Assembly (NCBI GenBank): GCA_016714365.1
Contig: JADJNH010000005.1
Location: forward strand, 2,394,501-2,458,500
Origin: Candidatus Vicinibacter affinis
GTDB lineage: Bacteria; Bacteroidota; Bacteroidia; Chitinophagales; Saprospiraceae
Direction of reading: 5' to 3'
DNA: 64,000 nucleotides
In this document: piece by piece, positions 18,307 to 27,383 of the stretch
Position numbering within the stretch: position 1 is the first letter of the stretch
Layout: the number at the start of each line of letters is the position of its first letter
Notes under the pieces: model-generated
What the model was told of the DNA's origin: nothing
Seen by the model: only the letters and a program-made list of their open reading frames with translations
The model's database searches: none
Made by a program: the position numbers and the translations under genes

Positions 18307-19047
18307 TTGAGACAAATGAAAGAATGGTTTGCAGAGTGGTTCAATACATCTTATTACCATCTGCTCTACAATCAGAGAGATGATCAGGAAGCTTCTAATT
18401 TTGTTAAAAACGTCGTTGATTTGTTGCGTCCGGATGAACATGCTAAAATTTTGGATGTTGCTTGTGGCTCAGGAAGGCATGCATTGTCTTTAAGTGAATA
18501 TGGCTGGGATGTTACAGGAGTTGATTTATCATTGGCCTGCATTTTATTGGCTAAAGAAAATGAAAGTGAACTTCTTAGTTTTTATCAACATGATATGCGA
18601 AGAATTTTTAGAATTAATTATTTTGACATTGTTTTAAACCTATTTACAAGCTTTGGATATTTTGAAACGGTGTCGGAAGATGAAAAAGCAGCTTATTGTC
18701 TGGCCACAAATGTTAAGAAAAATGGCTATCTAATCTTTGATTACTTTAATTCATTTTGTGTAGAGCAAAATATAGTACACAATGTGAAATTGCAGATTGG
18801 GTCTGTGAATTTTGATATACAAAAGGAAATTGTTGGAAGAAAAATTATTAAAAGAATACAGGTTCAGGACCTCGATTCCAATTATACTTTTGAAGAGCGT
18901 GTAAGACTTTATTCACTGATGGATATAAAAAAAATGTTCAATAAATTTGGATTGGAACTTCAATATGTATTTGGTAACTATTTTCTTGAAGATTTCCATG
19001 AACAAAAATCAGACAGGATGATTTGTGTTTTTAAAAAGATAGTTTGA
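18307..19047 (+). CDS. Class I SAM-dependent methyltransferase
   Basis: The 246-residue protein has the SAM-binding motif ILDVACGSGRHALSLSEYGW near residue 50, the acidic motif II VTGVDLSLACILLAKE, and FDIVLNLFTSFGYF as motif IV. The substrate cannot be told from sequence; relatives are annotated only as methyltransferase-domain proteins. The start codon is the first ATG (18307, or 18316 for MKEWF, four residues in). It is followed 3 bases later by the PAP2 phosphatase gene, implying a two-gene unit. Confidence 0.85.
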   Translation: MRQMKEWFAEWFNTSYYHLLYNQRDDQEASNFVKNVVDLLRPDEHAKILDVACGSGRHALSLSEYGWDVTGVDLSLACILLAKENESELLSFYQHDMRRIFRINYFDIVLNLFTSFGYFETVSEDEKAAYCLATNVKKNGYLIFDYFNSFCVEQNIVHNVKLQIGSVNFDIQKEIVGRKIIKRIQVQDLDSNYTFEERVRLYSLMDIKKMFNKFGLELQYVFGNYFLEDFHEQKSDRMICVFKKIV

Positions 19048-19050
19048 TTG

Positions 19051-19647
19051 ATGATTAATTATTTAATTTGGCTAGATCATAAGATATTTGAATGGATTCA
19101 ACTGAACCTGAGAGCATCAGAATTGGATGTTTTGATATCATTGTGCAGGGACAAGCATTTCTGGTTGCCTTTGTATGTATTTCTGGTGGCCTATGTTGTT
19201 TTTAATTATAAAATCAATTTAGTAAAATTTGTACTTATGATCGTCGTTTTGATCAGTTTAAGTGATCAATTGACGAGTAGTTTGATAAAGAAAACTGTAA
19301 GAAGGGAACGTCCTTGTAAAGAAGCCTATTTCAGTGACCAGTTTAATACCCCTGTTGGGTGCAGTGGAGGCTTTAGTTTTCCCTCAAGTCATGCCTCAAA
19401 TCATATGGCTTTGGGGGCTTTTCTCTATTTGTTTTTTGAAGGTAAAAACAAATTTAAAAGGCGGATGCTGTTGATTTGGCCGTTAATTGTTGGTTTTGCC
19501 CAGGTTTATGTTGCAGTTCATTTTCCATTTGATGTTTTGGCAGGTTTTTTAATAGGTGCAATATTAGGGATGCTTTGCTATTTATTATATTTTTGGATTG
19601 AGCCGTCTATAAAATCAGAGTATCATAAACTTACATTGAATCATTAA
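19051..19647 (+). CDS. PAP2-family membrane phosphatase
   Basis: The 198-residue protein has about five transmembrane segments and the three phosphatase motifs: KKTVRRERPC, the central SFPSSHASNH, and VAVHFPFDVLAG, which carry the catalytic Lys, Arg, His and Asp residues. Such enzymes dephosphorylate lipid pyrophosphates (undecaprenyl-PP, phosphatidylglycerol-P). The ATG at 19051 is preferred to the adjoining TTG at 19048. It begins right after the stop of the methyltransferase gene. Confidence 0.9.
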   Translation: MINYLIWLDHKIFEWIQLNLRASELDVLISLCRDKHFWLPLYVFLVAYVVFNYKINLVKFVLMIVVLISLSDQLTSSLIKKTVRRERPCKEAYFSDQFNTPVGCSGGFSFPSSHASNHMALGAFLYLFFEGKNKFKRRMLLIWPLIVGFAQVYVAVHFPFDVLAGFLIGAILGMLCYLLYFWIEPSIKSEYHKLTLNH

Positions 19648-19682
19648 ATGTGATTGCATAATGACGGGAGGTCTGCAAATAA

Positions 19683-19715
19683 TTGAATCCATTTAAATTT
19701 TTCACACTACCTTTG
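19683..19715 (+). promoter_or_regulatory. Promoter of pyrG
   Basis: A TTG at 19683-19685 and TACCTTTG at 19708-19715 fit the Bacteroidota -33 and -7 elements with a 22-base gap; the ATG follows 24 bases after the -7 box. One of the two best promoter matches in the window. Confidence 0.6.
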
Positions 19716-19739
19716 TATCCCGTAGCAGACAATTAAATC

Positions 19740-21341
19740 ATGACTAAATATATTTTTGTTACGGGAGGAGTTACCTCTTCTTTAGGAAAGGGGATCATTG
19801 CCGCCTCATTGGCCAAACTTCTTCAGGGTCATGGTTTCAAAACTACCATCCAAAAGTTTGACCCTTATATCAACGTTGATCCGGGCACTCTTAATCCTTA
19901 TGAACATGGAGAATGTTATGTTACGGATGATGGAGCTGAAACAGATTTGGATTTGGGACACTATGAGCGATTTTTAAATATCTCAACTTCACAGGCCAAT
20001 AACGTTACTACAGGTAGAATTTATCAAACCGTAATAAATAAAGAAAGAGCAGGTGATTTTTTAGGAAAAACTGTTCAGGTAATTCCACACATTACGGATG
20101 AGATTAAAAGGAGGATTACCTTACTTGGAGAGACTAATTATGATATCATAATCACAGAACTTGGAGGAACTGTTGGTGATATTGAATCCTTACCATATTT
20201 GGAAGCACTCAGGCAACTTAGAATGGAGCTTGGGGCCAAGAATTATGCAACAGTTCACCTAACCTTGATCCCTTATCTCGCAGCTGCAAAAGAGCTTAAA
20301 ACAAAACCTACTCAACATTCGGTCAAAGAACTCCAGGAAGCAGGTATCCAACCTGATGTATTGGTTTGCCGTACTGAAAAGCCAATCACGGATGAAATTC
20401 GCTCTAAATTGGCCCTGTTTTGCAATCTTGATAAAGCGAATGTAATTGAAGCGCTTGATGCCGATACCATTTATGACGTTCCTCTTCTGATGCTTAAAGA
20501 AAAGTTGGATGTGAGGGTGTTGAAAAAACTTGGATTGAAGTCTAAGAAAAAACCTGAGCTAAAAGCATGGAAGGAATTTTTATCAAATCTAAAGAATCCA
20601 ATTCATTCTGTAAAAATCGGACTCATTGGTAAGTACAATGAGTTGCCCGATGCTTATAAATCCATATATGAAGCCTTTGTACATTCAGGTTCAGCCAATA
20701 AATGTAAGGTAGAAATCGTCGCGGTGCATTCAGAACATCTCGAGGATAAAAAGTCTGTGGATCAGTCTCTAAATGGTCTTGATGGTTTATTAGTGGCCCC
20801 AGGATTTGGTGAACGGGGTATTGAAGGTAAGATTAACGCTATTAAATATGCCCGCGAGAATAAACTTCCTTTTTTTGGGATTTGTTTGGGAATGCAATGT
20901 GCCGTTGTTGAATTTGCAAGAAATGTACTCAAACTAAAGGCATCTTCCACAGAAGTAAACCCTAAAACACCCAATCCGGTCATTCATATGATGTCTGAAC
21001 AAAAGAAAATCAGGGAAAAAGGAGGAACCATGCGTTTAGGTGCTTATGAATGCGCCGTCAAGAAACCTTCAAAGGCTTTTAATGCTTACCAAAAGACCAT
21101 GATTTCTGAAAGGCACAGACATCGATATGAATTTAATGGAACTTACTTAAAGCAATTTGAAGATCATGGTATGGTCGCTTCTGGAATACACCCAGACCGC
21201 AAATTGGTAGAAATAATGGAACTTAAAGAACATCCATGGTTTGTAGGGGTGCAATTTCATCCTGAATTAAAAAGCACCGTTGAAAATCCACACCCACTCT
21301 TTGTTGCATTTGTTAAGAGTTGTATTAAAAACCAAAAGTAA
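19740..21341 (+). CDS. pyrG: CTP synthase
   Basis: The 533-residue enzyme aminates UTP to CTP with glutamine. The N-terminal synthetase domain opens with KYIFVTGGVTSSLGKGI and has FDPYINVDPGTLNPYEHGE; the C-terminal class I glutamine amidotransferase domain has the nucleophile in FFGICLGMQCAVVEFAR, and the His/Glu pair in VGVQFHPELKS. Length is normal. It is preceded by a good promoter and followed with no gap by an esterase gene. Confidence 0.97.
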   Translation: MTKYIFVTGGVTSSLGKGIIAASLAKLLQGHGFKTTIQKFDPYINVDPGTLNPYEHGECYVTDDGAETDLDLGHYERFLNISTSQANNVTTGRIYQTVINKERAGDFLGKTVQVIPHITDEIKRRITLLGETNYDIIITELGGTVGDIESLPYLEALRQLRMELGAKNYATVHLTLIPYLAAAKELKTKPTQHSVKELQEAGIQPDVLVCRTEKPITDEIRSKLALFCNLDKANVIEALDADTIYDVPLLMLKEKLDVRVLKKLGLKSKKKPELKAWKEFLSNLKNPIHSVKIGLIGKYNELPDAYKSIYEAFVHSGSANKCKVEIVAVHSEHLEDKKSVDQSLNGLDGLLVAPGFGERGIEGKINAIKYARENKLPFFGICLGMQCAVVEFARNVLKLKASSTEVNPKTPNPVIHMMSEQKKIREKGGTMRLGAYECAVKKPSKAFNAYQKTMISERHRHRYEFNGTYLKQFEDHGMVASGIHPDRKLVEIMELKEHPWFVGVQFHPELKSTVENPHPLFVAFVKSCIKNQK

Positions 21342-22277
21342 TTGGGCGTTAATAAATTTTGGAGACAACCATTAGCCTGGCTGTTAATGCTTTTGGGTTT
21401 CAAATCAAAATCAATTACACAGGACATGTTGCATATTGACCATCCTGTGCAGTTGACACGCTATTGTAACTTCCCCAGTACTTTTGTTTCAAGCAGAAAT
21501 ATTGAAATTTGGTTGCCCCCATCGTACAATTCCTCTGTTGAAAAAAAATTTCCCGTATTGTATTGGCAGGATGGCCAAAATTTATTTGATCCGGCAGTTT
21601 CATACAATCATTCTCCATTAGAGATGCATAAATCTATAGAGGATCTTGTTTCTGCCCAGATGATTCAGGATTTTATCGTTGTTGGAATTTGGAATAATGA
21701 AAATAGGTTTTTGGAATATATGCCCGACCTTTTTTACAATGCCCTTAAAGTAAATAAACGTAATGCACTAACTAAAGAATATGGAGGAAAACCCTTAGGG
21801 GATAAATATCTTCAATTCTTGACTCAGGAATTAAAACCATATATCGACAGTAATTATAGAACATTGCCCGATAAATTGAACTGTTACATCGGGGGAGCTA
21901 GCATGGGAGGTTTGATTTCATTTTATGGCCTGATGGAGTATCCTCATTTTTTTGGAGGGGCTATTTGCATGTCTACGCACTGGCCCATCAGTGTTCGGAG
22001 AAATGATCGGGACATTCCGGAAGGTTATTTCCATGTAATCGAAGAATCAAGAGACAAGTTGAAAGGGGCAAAACTGTATTTTGATCATGGTACAGAAAAT
22101 TTGGATGCATGGTATAGTCCTTATCAATTGAAGGTGGATGAAATTCTGTTTTCTGTATTTCAAGGTTCCGCCCAATATCTATCTCTGAAGTTTGAAGGTA
22201 AATCTCACAGCGAAAAAGATTGGAGAGATAGATTAGAAATACCCCTGGAATTCATGTTGTCCACTAAAAGGATGTAA
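21342..22277 (+). CDS. Alpha/beta-hydrolase esterase (enterochelin-esterase/esterase-D type)
   Basis: The protein belongs to the PF00756-type putative esterases: the nucleophile elbow GGASMGGLISFYG, an acidic residue in LYFDHGTENLDAWY and the C-terminal His in KFEGKSHSEKDW form a plausible triad. No specific substrate can be inferred. The start is uncertain. The frame opens with a TTG directly after the pyrG stop, giving a hydrophobic N-terminus (KFWRQPLAWLLMLLGF) that could be a signal or anchor; the first ATGs are at 21387 and 21426. Co-transcription with pyrG is likely. Confidence 0.8.
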   Translation: MGVNKFWRQPLAWLLMLLGFKSKSITQDMLHIDHPVQLTRYCNFPSTFVSSRNIEIWLPPSYNSSVEKKFPVLYWQDGQNLFDPAVSYNHSPLEMHKSIEDLVSAQMIQDFIVVGIWNNENRFLEYMPDLFYNALKVNKRNALTKEYGGKPLGDKYLQFLTQELKPYIDSNYRTLPDKLNCYIGGASMGGLISFYGLMEYPHFFGGAICMSTHWPISVRRNDRDIPEGYFHVIEESRDKLKGAKLYFDHGTENLDAWYSPYQLKVDEILFSVFQGSAQYLSLKFEGKSHSEKDWRDRLEIPLEFMLSTKRM

Positions 22278-22312
22278 ATGATTTATACGTGATTTCTTTT
22301 AATAAAATTAAC

Positions 22313-23836
22313 TTAATAGTCAGATTTTTTTGTCAATATCAAATAAGATTTTGAATGAAAGACCACTTTAAATTGCTCTGAGTAAAATGCATTTACAGGA
22401 AGTATCACGTAATTCACCATTTGCTGATCGAAAAGATAATCTAAGGTTTTTTCATCAATTTTTTGATAATTAAATTTTGCCTGATTCATTAAATTTATCC
22501 CACTTTTTCGCGTCTCAAGATTTATTTTATATATTGTGTGGATACGATCGTACCAAGGGAAAAGATATGCTATTTGATGAGATATTGCTTTAAAGTCAAC
22601 CCAAGAACTTCTTTCAGACCAGGTTTTAAAATGGGTAAAATCAGGAGGCACTACTAATAAACTTTTTATATTGGTATTGTTTTTTACCCAGATTGCAAGG
22701 TCATGCTCCTCTTTAAAAAGATCATTTCTTTTAATTTGTTTTACTGTGGCAACACATAAGATCATCATAACTAAAAGATAATTGCAGTATTGTAGCCAGG
22801 TAAAAGAAAATTTATGGGTTATCTTTTCAATTAATCCAACCAGTGCCAAAATACTGAATAACTCGATCCATATGGTAGTTTTAAGCCATTGCATCTGGAG
22901 CACAAATTCTGACTTGTAAATCGTGGTAGCCCCTATATAAAAAAGCATTATGACACCTTGTAATAAATAAAATTTGAAAATTAACCGGTTGCTTTTTGAC
23001 CATAAGTACAAGCCGGAGAAAAACAGAAAATAAAATATAAAAATGTGAATTATTGAACTGTACTGAATAAGGAAATGGTGTCCGATTCTAAATTCTAATA
23101 AATCAAATAATCCGCTTCCGTGATTATGTAGTTTAACTCTTGAGTATACTAATGCTAATAAATAGGGTAGACAAAGTAGGCAGAATAAAATAATGGCTGC
23201 TAATTTATTTTTGGTTTCATTTTTTTCTGAACTAAAAATATCAATAAATGTCAGTGTGCCAATAATTAAAAATAGTTGAAAGCCCGCAAGTACCTGAAAG
23301 TATGTGGCTATAGACAGCAGAAAAAATGAAGAGATGATATTATTTCTAAGGTAAAAAACCAGACACCAAATTCCCAATGTTTTTGCAAAGCAAGATCCAA
23401 CAGCCATGTTGTAAAACAATTCATTGCCTCCAACCGAGCTGTAGGGGGCGATAAATAATATCAACAGGATGCTTAAGTATTTTGAATGTTTGGTTAGACC
23501 AAGCACTTCAGTTAAATGCGATAAGCCAAGTATGAAGGCAAACAAACAAAGGAAATAGGCTATAAAGAGTATAAGTGGGTTTTCGGCACCAATTAAATTA
23601 AGAAAATTATTTAGGAAGGTCCGCTCATGAAGAATCAGCGATTCGTTAAATTCGATGTGAAAATCACCAGTATATAGTTCAGGGTGTTGCATTTTTTTCA
23701 AAACCGGAACTACCTCAATCATGTCATTACCACTGCCTTCATAACCCCAAAAAAGGAGATGAGCCAGGCAAAAAAGTAATATCAGCCCGTAAAATTTATA
23801 GTTTGTTAGCTTTGTAAAAGATTTAAGACTTTCCAA
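22313..23836 (-). CDS. Polytopic membrane protein, possibly GT-C glycosyltransferase-like
   Basis: This 507-residue protein has about ten to twelve hydrophobic segments and a soluble C-terminal tail. The first segment (residues about 14-31) is followed by a short loop with an acidic residue (GNDMIEVVP), an arrangement seen in GT-C glycosyltransferases and related membrane proteins; I cannot assign a family. The only start that keeps the first membrane segment is a TTG at 23836, because the upstream frame closes at a TAA within 12 bases and the first ATG (residue 39) would remove that segment. That TTG overlaps the ATG of the divergent SpoU gene by one base. Confidence 0.7.
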   Translation of the reverse strand: MESLKSFTKLTNYKFYGLILLFCLAHLLFWGYEGSGNDMIEVVPVLKKMQHPELYTGDFHIEFNESLILHERTFLNNFLNLIGAENPLILFIAYFLCLFAFILGLSHLTEVLGLTKHSKYLSILLILFIAPYSSVGGNELFYNMAVGSCFAKTLGIWCLVFYLRNNIISSFFLLSIATYFQVLAGFQLFLIIGTLTFIDIFSSEKNETKNKLAAIILFCLLCLPYLLALVYSRVKLHNHGSGLFDLLEFRIGHHFLIQYSSIIHIFIFYFLFFSGLYLWSKSNRLIFKFYLLQGVIMLFYIGATTIYKSEFVLQMQWLKTTIWIELFSILALVGLIEKITHKFSFTWLQYCNYLLVMMILCVATVKQIKRNDLFKEEHDLAIWVKNNTNIKSLLVVPPDFTHFKTWSERSSWVDFKAISHQIAYLFPWYDRIHTIYKINLETRKSGINLMNQAKFNYQKIDEKTLDYLFDQQMVNYVILPVNAFYSEQFKVVFHSKSYLILTKKSDY

Positions 23837-24369
23837 TGAATTTTGTTAAAACAGCGACCAAAGATCTAAAGCGAATTTCCGCCAAGGAATTCAAAACCAG
23901 CCCAAAAGTACCAATAATTTTAATGGCTGATCACATCAGGTCGGGCCATAATGTAGGCTCTTTATTCAGGATTGCGGATGCATTTGGTTTAGAAGAAGTT
24001 TTATTGGTGGGTTATACGGTGAAACCACCTCATCCGGAAATCAATAAAACTGCATTGGGAGCCACAGAAACTGTTAACTGGAAACATTTTGAGCATCCAG
24101 AAGAATACCTTACCTTAAAAAAGTCTGAAGGCTATCGGATAATGGCTGTAGAGCAGACTGATGGAAGCCAATTTCTACATCAATTGCATTTTAATCAAGA
24201 TGAGAAGTATGTTTTAATTTTTGGCAATGAAGTGAATGGTGTGTCGGATTCTGTCTTGAGTTTGTGTGACGAATGCATTGAAATTCCTCAAAAAGGAACA
24301 AAGCATTCATTAAATGTCAGCGTGGCGGCAGGACTTGTGACCTGGCATATATTTGCACACTTTCTTTAG
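23836..24369 (+). CDS. SpoU/TrmH-family RNA 2'-O-methyltransferase
   Basis: The 177-residue protein is a compact SPOUT enzyme with the three conserved motifs: ADHIRSGHNVGSLFRIADAFG (motif 1 region), VLIFGNEVNGVS (motif 2) and IPQKGTKHSLNVSVAAG (motif 3), which form the SAM-binding trefoil knot. Short forms without an extra RNA-binding domain resemble TrmL and TrmH-like tRNA or rRNA methylases; the target base is not deducible. Start overlaps that of the divergent membrane protein gene, and the stop overlaps that of the convergent beta-barrel gene. Confidence 0.88.
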   Translation: MNFVKTATKDLKRISAKEFKTSPKVPIILMADHIRSGHNVGSLFRIADAFGLEEVLLVGYTVKPPHPEINKTALGATETVNWKHFEHPEEYLTLKKSEGYRIMAVEQTDGSQFLHQLHFNQDEKYVLIFGNEVNGVSDSVLSLCDECIEIPQKGTKHSLNVSVAAGLVTWHIFAHFL

Positions 24370-25022
24370 TATCTTCTCTTTCTTCCTTTGTTTTTATCAT
24401 ACAACAACCTTACCCCTAAAGAAATTTTTTGGTGTGAAAATTCCGGATAACTTTCAGAGTCCAAATGTTTATCTAGGTGTCCAAAATTATACAATATCAT
24501 AGGACTGATCGTCAGATTTTCTGAAATCCCGAAGTCGTTTCCAATACCAAAACCAGTGTAAAATTGTCCTGTTTTTTGCTCTTGATCCGCATAATTGCGT
24601 ATATTATACCGAAATCCAAGATCGATGATTAGATGAAGACCTTTTTTTAGAGTATTTCCTTCTTTTTTGAAAGTGGGACAATTGCAATCATTTTTAAAAT
24701 CAAAAGGATATATATTGATGAGACTGAAAATTTGAGGTCCTATTGATTTGAAATTTAATTTGGCGGACTGAATAAGGGGGAATTTTCCTGATTCGTAAGC
24801 GAGTCCTGCCCCGGGTAAAAATTCTAAACGATAATTTTTTAATCGAAAAAAATAATTCACCCCCCCAAATACCCCAAAGAAATCGCTCCCGATTTCTGAT
24901 GAACTAACTGAAGGAATTGTTGATACCACATGTCTTTCTCCCTGAATTTGGACACCCCATTGTCCTAAAGCCTCCGTATATAAACCTGTAACTAAAACTA
25001 AGATGGGAAAGAATTGTTTCAT
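24366..25022 (-). CDS. Predicted outer-membrane beta-barrel protein
   Basis: The 218-residue protein has a signal peptide (MKQFFPILVLVTGLYTEALGQ) and alternating hydrophobic strands typical of small outer-membrane barrels (such as FFGVFGGVNYFFRL and ISLGVRLLYD), ending in a basic tail KNKGRKRRY that is unusual for a barrel terminus. The GQFYTGFGIGNDFGIS and LTISPMILYNFG stretches resemble barrel hairpins. A CNCP pair at about residue 112 is notable. I do not recognise a specific family. Divergent from rimO. Confidence 0.65.
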   Translation of the reverse strand: MKQFFPILVLVTGLYTEALGQWGVQIQGERHVVSTIPSVSSSEIGSDFFGVFGGVNYFFRLKNYRLEFLPGAGLAYESGKFPLIQSAKLNFKSIGPQIFSLINIYPFDFKNDCNCPTFKKEGNTLKKGLHLIIDLGFRYNIRNYADQEQKTGQFYTGFGIGNDFGISENLTISPMILYNFGHLDKHLDSESYPEFSHQKISLGVRLLYDKNKGRKRRY

Positions 25023-25053
25023 CCCTGTTATAACGTAAGCTTAAAAGCTTTAA

Positions 25054-25061
25054 TATCTTTG
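25054..25061 (+). promoter_or_regulatory. -7 box for rimO
   Basis: TATCTTTG matches TAnnTTTG and lies 14 bases before the TTG start of rimO, implying a very short 5' leader of under 10 bases. No well-spaced -33 element is visible. Confidence 0.45.
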
Positions 25062-25075
25062 CCTAAATATTTTTT

Positions 25076-26389
25076 TTGAAGACAAGAACTTATAAAAAAG
25101 AGAAGGTTCAGCTGATTACACTTGGGTGCTCAAAGAACCTGGTGGATTCAGAGAATCTAATGACCCAATTGGATTATAATCATTACAAAGTAGAGCACAA
25201 TCCTTCAGGGGCCGATCCAGCTGATATTGTAATTATTAATACCTGTGGGTTCATCGATCGTGCAAAAGAAGAATCTATTGAAACAATTTTGGAGTATGCC
25301 CAAATGAAGGGGCGTGGAGCAATTTCTAAATTATATGTAACTGGTTGCCTCTCACAACGATACAAAGACAATCTAGAGTCAGAGATAAAAGAAGTTGACG
25401 CTTTTTTTGGCACCATGGAAATGCCTGCATTACTGGCTAAACTGAATGCAGATTATATACATGAATTAGTTGGTGAAAGATTGACAACCACACCTTCACA
25501 TTTTGCTTATTTAAAAATTTCAGAAGGATGCAACAGAACCTGCTCATTTTGTGCGATTCCGTTGATGCGTGGGAAGCACATCTCAATTCCTATTGACCAA
25601 ATTATACTGCAAGCTCGAAATTTGGCAAGACATGGGGTGAAAGAAATAATTTTAATTGCCCAAGAATTGACTTATTACGGACTTGACATTTATAAAGAAA
25701 GAAGTTTGAGTAAATTACTCAACTTACTTTGCGAGGTGGAAGGCATAGAATGGATTCGACTGCATTATGCATACCCTTCTAAATTTCCACTTGATGTAAT
25801 ACACACTATGAAATCACAGGAGAAAATTTGTAATTACCTGGATTTACCTTTGCAACATGCATCTGACCGCATTTTAGCTTCCATGAAAAGGCAAATTACA
25901 AGAGAGGAGACTCGGAGGTTAATAGGTGACATTCGGGACATTTTGCCTGGAATTAGCTTGAGGACCACCATGCTTGTTGGTTTTCCCGGTGAATCCGAAA
26001 GTGACTTTAATGATTTATGTAATTTTGTAGAAGAGCAAAGGTTTGACCGATTGGGTGTATTTCAATACTCTCATGAAGAGGATACTTCAGCTTATTTAAT
26101 GAAGGATGATGTGCCGGTTAATTTAAAAGAAGAGAGGGCTGCCTCGCTGATGGCCATTCAAGAAGGGATTTCCCTAGAGCTAAATGAAGAAAAGATTGGA
26201 AAAGTTTATAAAGTGCTTATTGATCATAAGGAAACTGATTATTATGTAGGACGAACGGAGGCGGACAGTCCGGAAGTTGACAATGAAGTCCACATTTCTG
26301 TAAAAGATTATTGCAGGATAGGAGATTTTGCGAAGGTTAGAATTACTGAAGCCGATCATTTTGATTTAATCGGTGAATTAGTCCCATAA
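25076..26389 (+). CDS. rimO: Ribosomal protein uS12 methylthiotransferase
   Basis: RimO adds a methylthio group to an aspartate of ribosomal protein S12. The 437-residue protein has the N-terminal MTTase domain (LGCSKNLVDSENL, VIINTCGFIDRAKEES, VTGCLSQRY carrying three cluster Cys), the radical-SAM motif EGCNRTCSFCAIPLMRG and a C-terminal TRAM domain. The start must be a TTG at 25076, since the first in-frame ATG lies beyond the conserved LITLGCSKNL. First gene of a three-gene operon with a membrane protein and msrB. Confidence 0.96.
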   Translation: MKTRTYKKEKVQLITLGCSKNLVDSENLMTQLDYNHYKVEHNPSGADPADIVIINTCGFIDRAKEESIETILEYAQMKGRGAISKLYVTGCLSQRYKDNLESEIKEVDAFFGTMEMPALLAKLNADYIHELVGERLTTTPSHFAYLKISEGCNRTCSFCAIPLMRGKHISIPIDQIILQARNLARHGVKEIILIAQELTYYGLDIYKERSLSKLLNLLCEVEGIEWIRLHYAYPSKFPLDVIHTMKSQEKICNYLDLPLQHASDRILASMKRQITREETRRLIGDIRDILPGISLRTTMLVGFPGESESDFNDLCNFVEEQRFDRLGVFQYSHEEDTSAYLMKDDVPVNLKEERAASLMAIQEGISLELNEEKIGKVYKVLIDHKETDYYVGRTEADSPEVDNEVHISVKDYCRIGDFAKVRITEADHFDLIGELVP

Positions 26390-26394
26390 CAATT

Positions 26395-26832
26395 ATGGAT
26401 TTTTATCGTAAAATAAAGGAGAATCCACTCTGGCAAGCTGGGGTTTGCGTTTCAGTGGTATTCGTTTTCGAACTGGTTATTTTGCTCTTGAATATCCTAA
26501 AATTGGATTGGGTTGAAATTGGTGATATATGGTTAGTCGGAACTGCCATGGTGTTATTTTACATTATTTTAAATACCATTCTTGGTTTTGGTTCTAAGGA
26601 AATGATGAACTATTATCGGGATTCCATTTATGGCTTTCTACTGATTCTTACTTTTTTGATTTTTACGGGAAGGTGGCTTACCGGTAAATCTATTTTTGAA
26701 GTCAAAACATATTCCTGGATAATTTTCGTTTTTGCAATTGTATATCTGGTGTTTCTTACCATTCAAAGTCTTATGCGTAAAATTGTAGCATTGGCACTTA
26801 AACAAGATAAAAAAATTCAGAATGAGCAATAA
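26395..26832 (+). CDS. Four-helix membrane protein of unknown function
   Basis: The 145-residue protein has four predicted transmembrane segments (about residues 14-36, 45-63, 76-93 and 105-125) and a basic cytoplasmic tail. I do not recognise a family. It begins 5 bases after the rimO stop and its end overlaps the msrB start by 11 bases, so it is in the same operon. Confidence 0.7.
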   Translation: MDFYRKIKENPLWQAGVCVSVVFVFELVILLLNILKLDWVEIGDIWLVGTAMVLFYIILNTILGFGSKEMMNYYRDSIYGFLLILTFLIFTGRWLTGKSIFEVKTYSWIIFVFAIVYLVFLTIQSLMRKIVALALKQDKKIQNEQ

Positions 26833-27376
26833 ATGGATCTATATTTTCTCTACTTTTTTGACTTGTGGCAGCATTTCATGTCAGCCAAAATCTGTGCAAA
26901 ATTCAACTAAGCCTCAAGCAATTGTTGAACAGGTTAATAATGATACCATTATCATTATTCCGGAACAAGTTTTACCCATTCAGAAGAGTGAAGAAGAATG
27001 GAAAAAGTCACTTCCAGAAATGGCTCACTTCGTGTTGAGGGAAAAAGGAACAGAGAGGTCTTTTACAGGAAAATATTGGGATCACCATGATCATGGCGTA
27101 TATGTTTGTTCCGGGTGTCGACTCCCATTGTTTAATTCAGATACCAAGTTTAACTCCGGAACAGGTTGGCCAAGTTTTTATCAGCCGATTAGGTCATATC
27201 TAATAACTGAAAACAGGGATCAATCTCATGGGATGGTTAGGGTAGAAGTGGTATGCAGTAAATGCAATGGGCATTTGGGCCATGTTTTTGATGATGGACC
27301 TGCACCTACAGGTTTGCGATACTGCATCAATTCTGTTTCTCTTGATTTTGTTCCGTCGAAAAAACTTCCCAAATAA
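26822..27376 (+). CDS. msrB: Peptide-methionine (R)-S-oxide reductase, predicted lipoprotein
   Basis: MsrB reduces methionine-R-sulfoxide in damaged proteins. The 184-residue protein has a lipoprotein signal (lipobox ISC at residue 20), a linker, and a complete MsrB domain: zinc Cys pairs in VCSGCRLPLF and VVCSKCNGHLGH, substrate loop FNSGTGWPSF, and the catalytic Cys in RYCINSVSL. The signal sequence points to a periplasmic membrane-anchored repair enzyme. It overlaps the upstream membrane protein gene and forms an operon with rimO. Confidence 0.92.
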   Translation: MSNKWIYIFSTFLTCGSISCQPKSVQNSTKPQAIVEQVNNDTIIIIPEQVLPIQKSEEEWKKSLPEMAHFVLREKGTERSFTGKYWDHHDHGVYVCSGCRLPLFNSDTKFNSGTGWPSFYQPIRSYLITENRDQSHGMVRVEVVCSKCNGHLGHVFDDGPAPTGLRYCINSVSLDFVPSKKLPK

Positions 27377-27383
27377 GGCCCAG

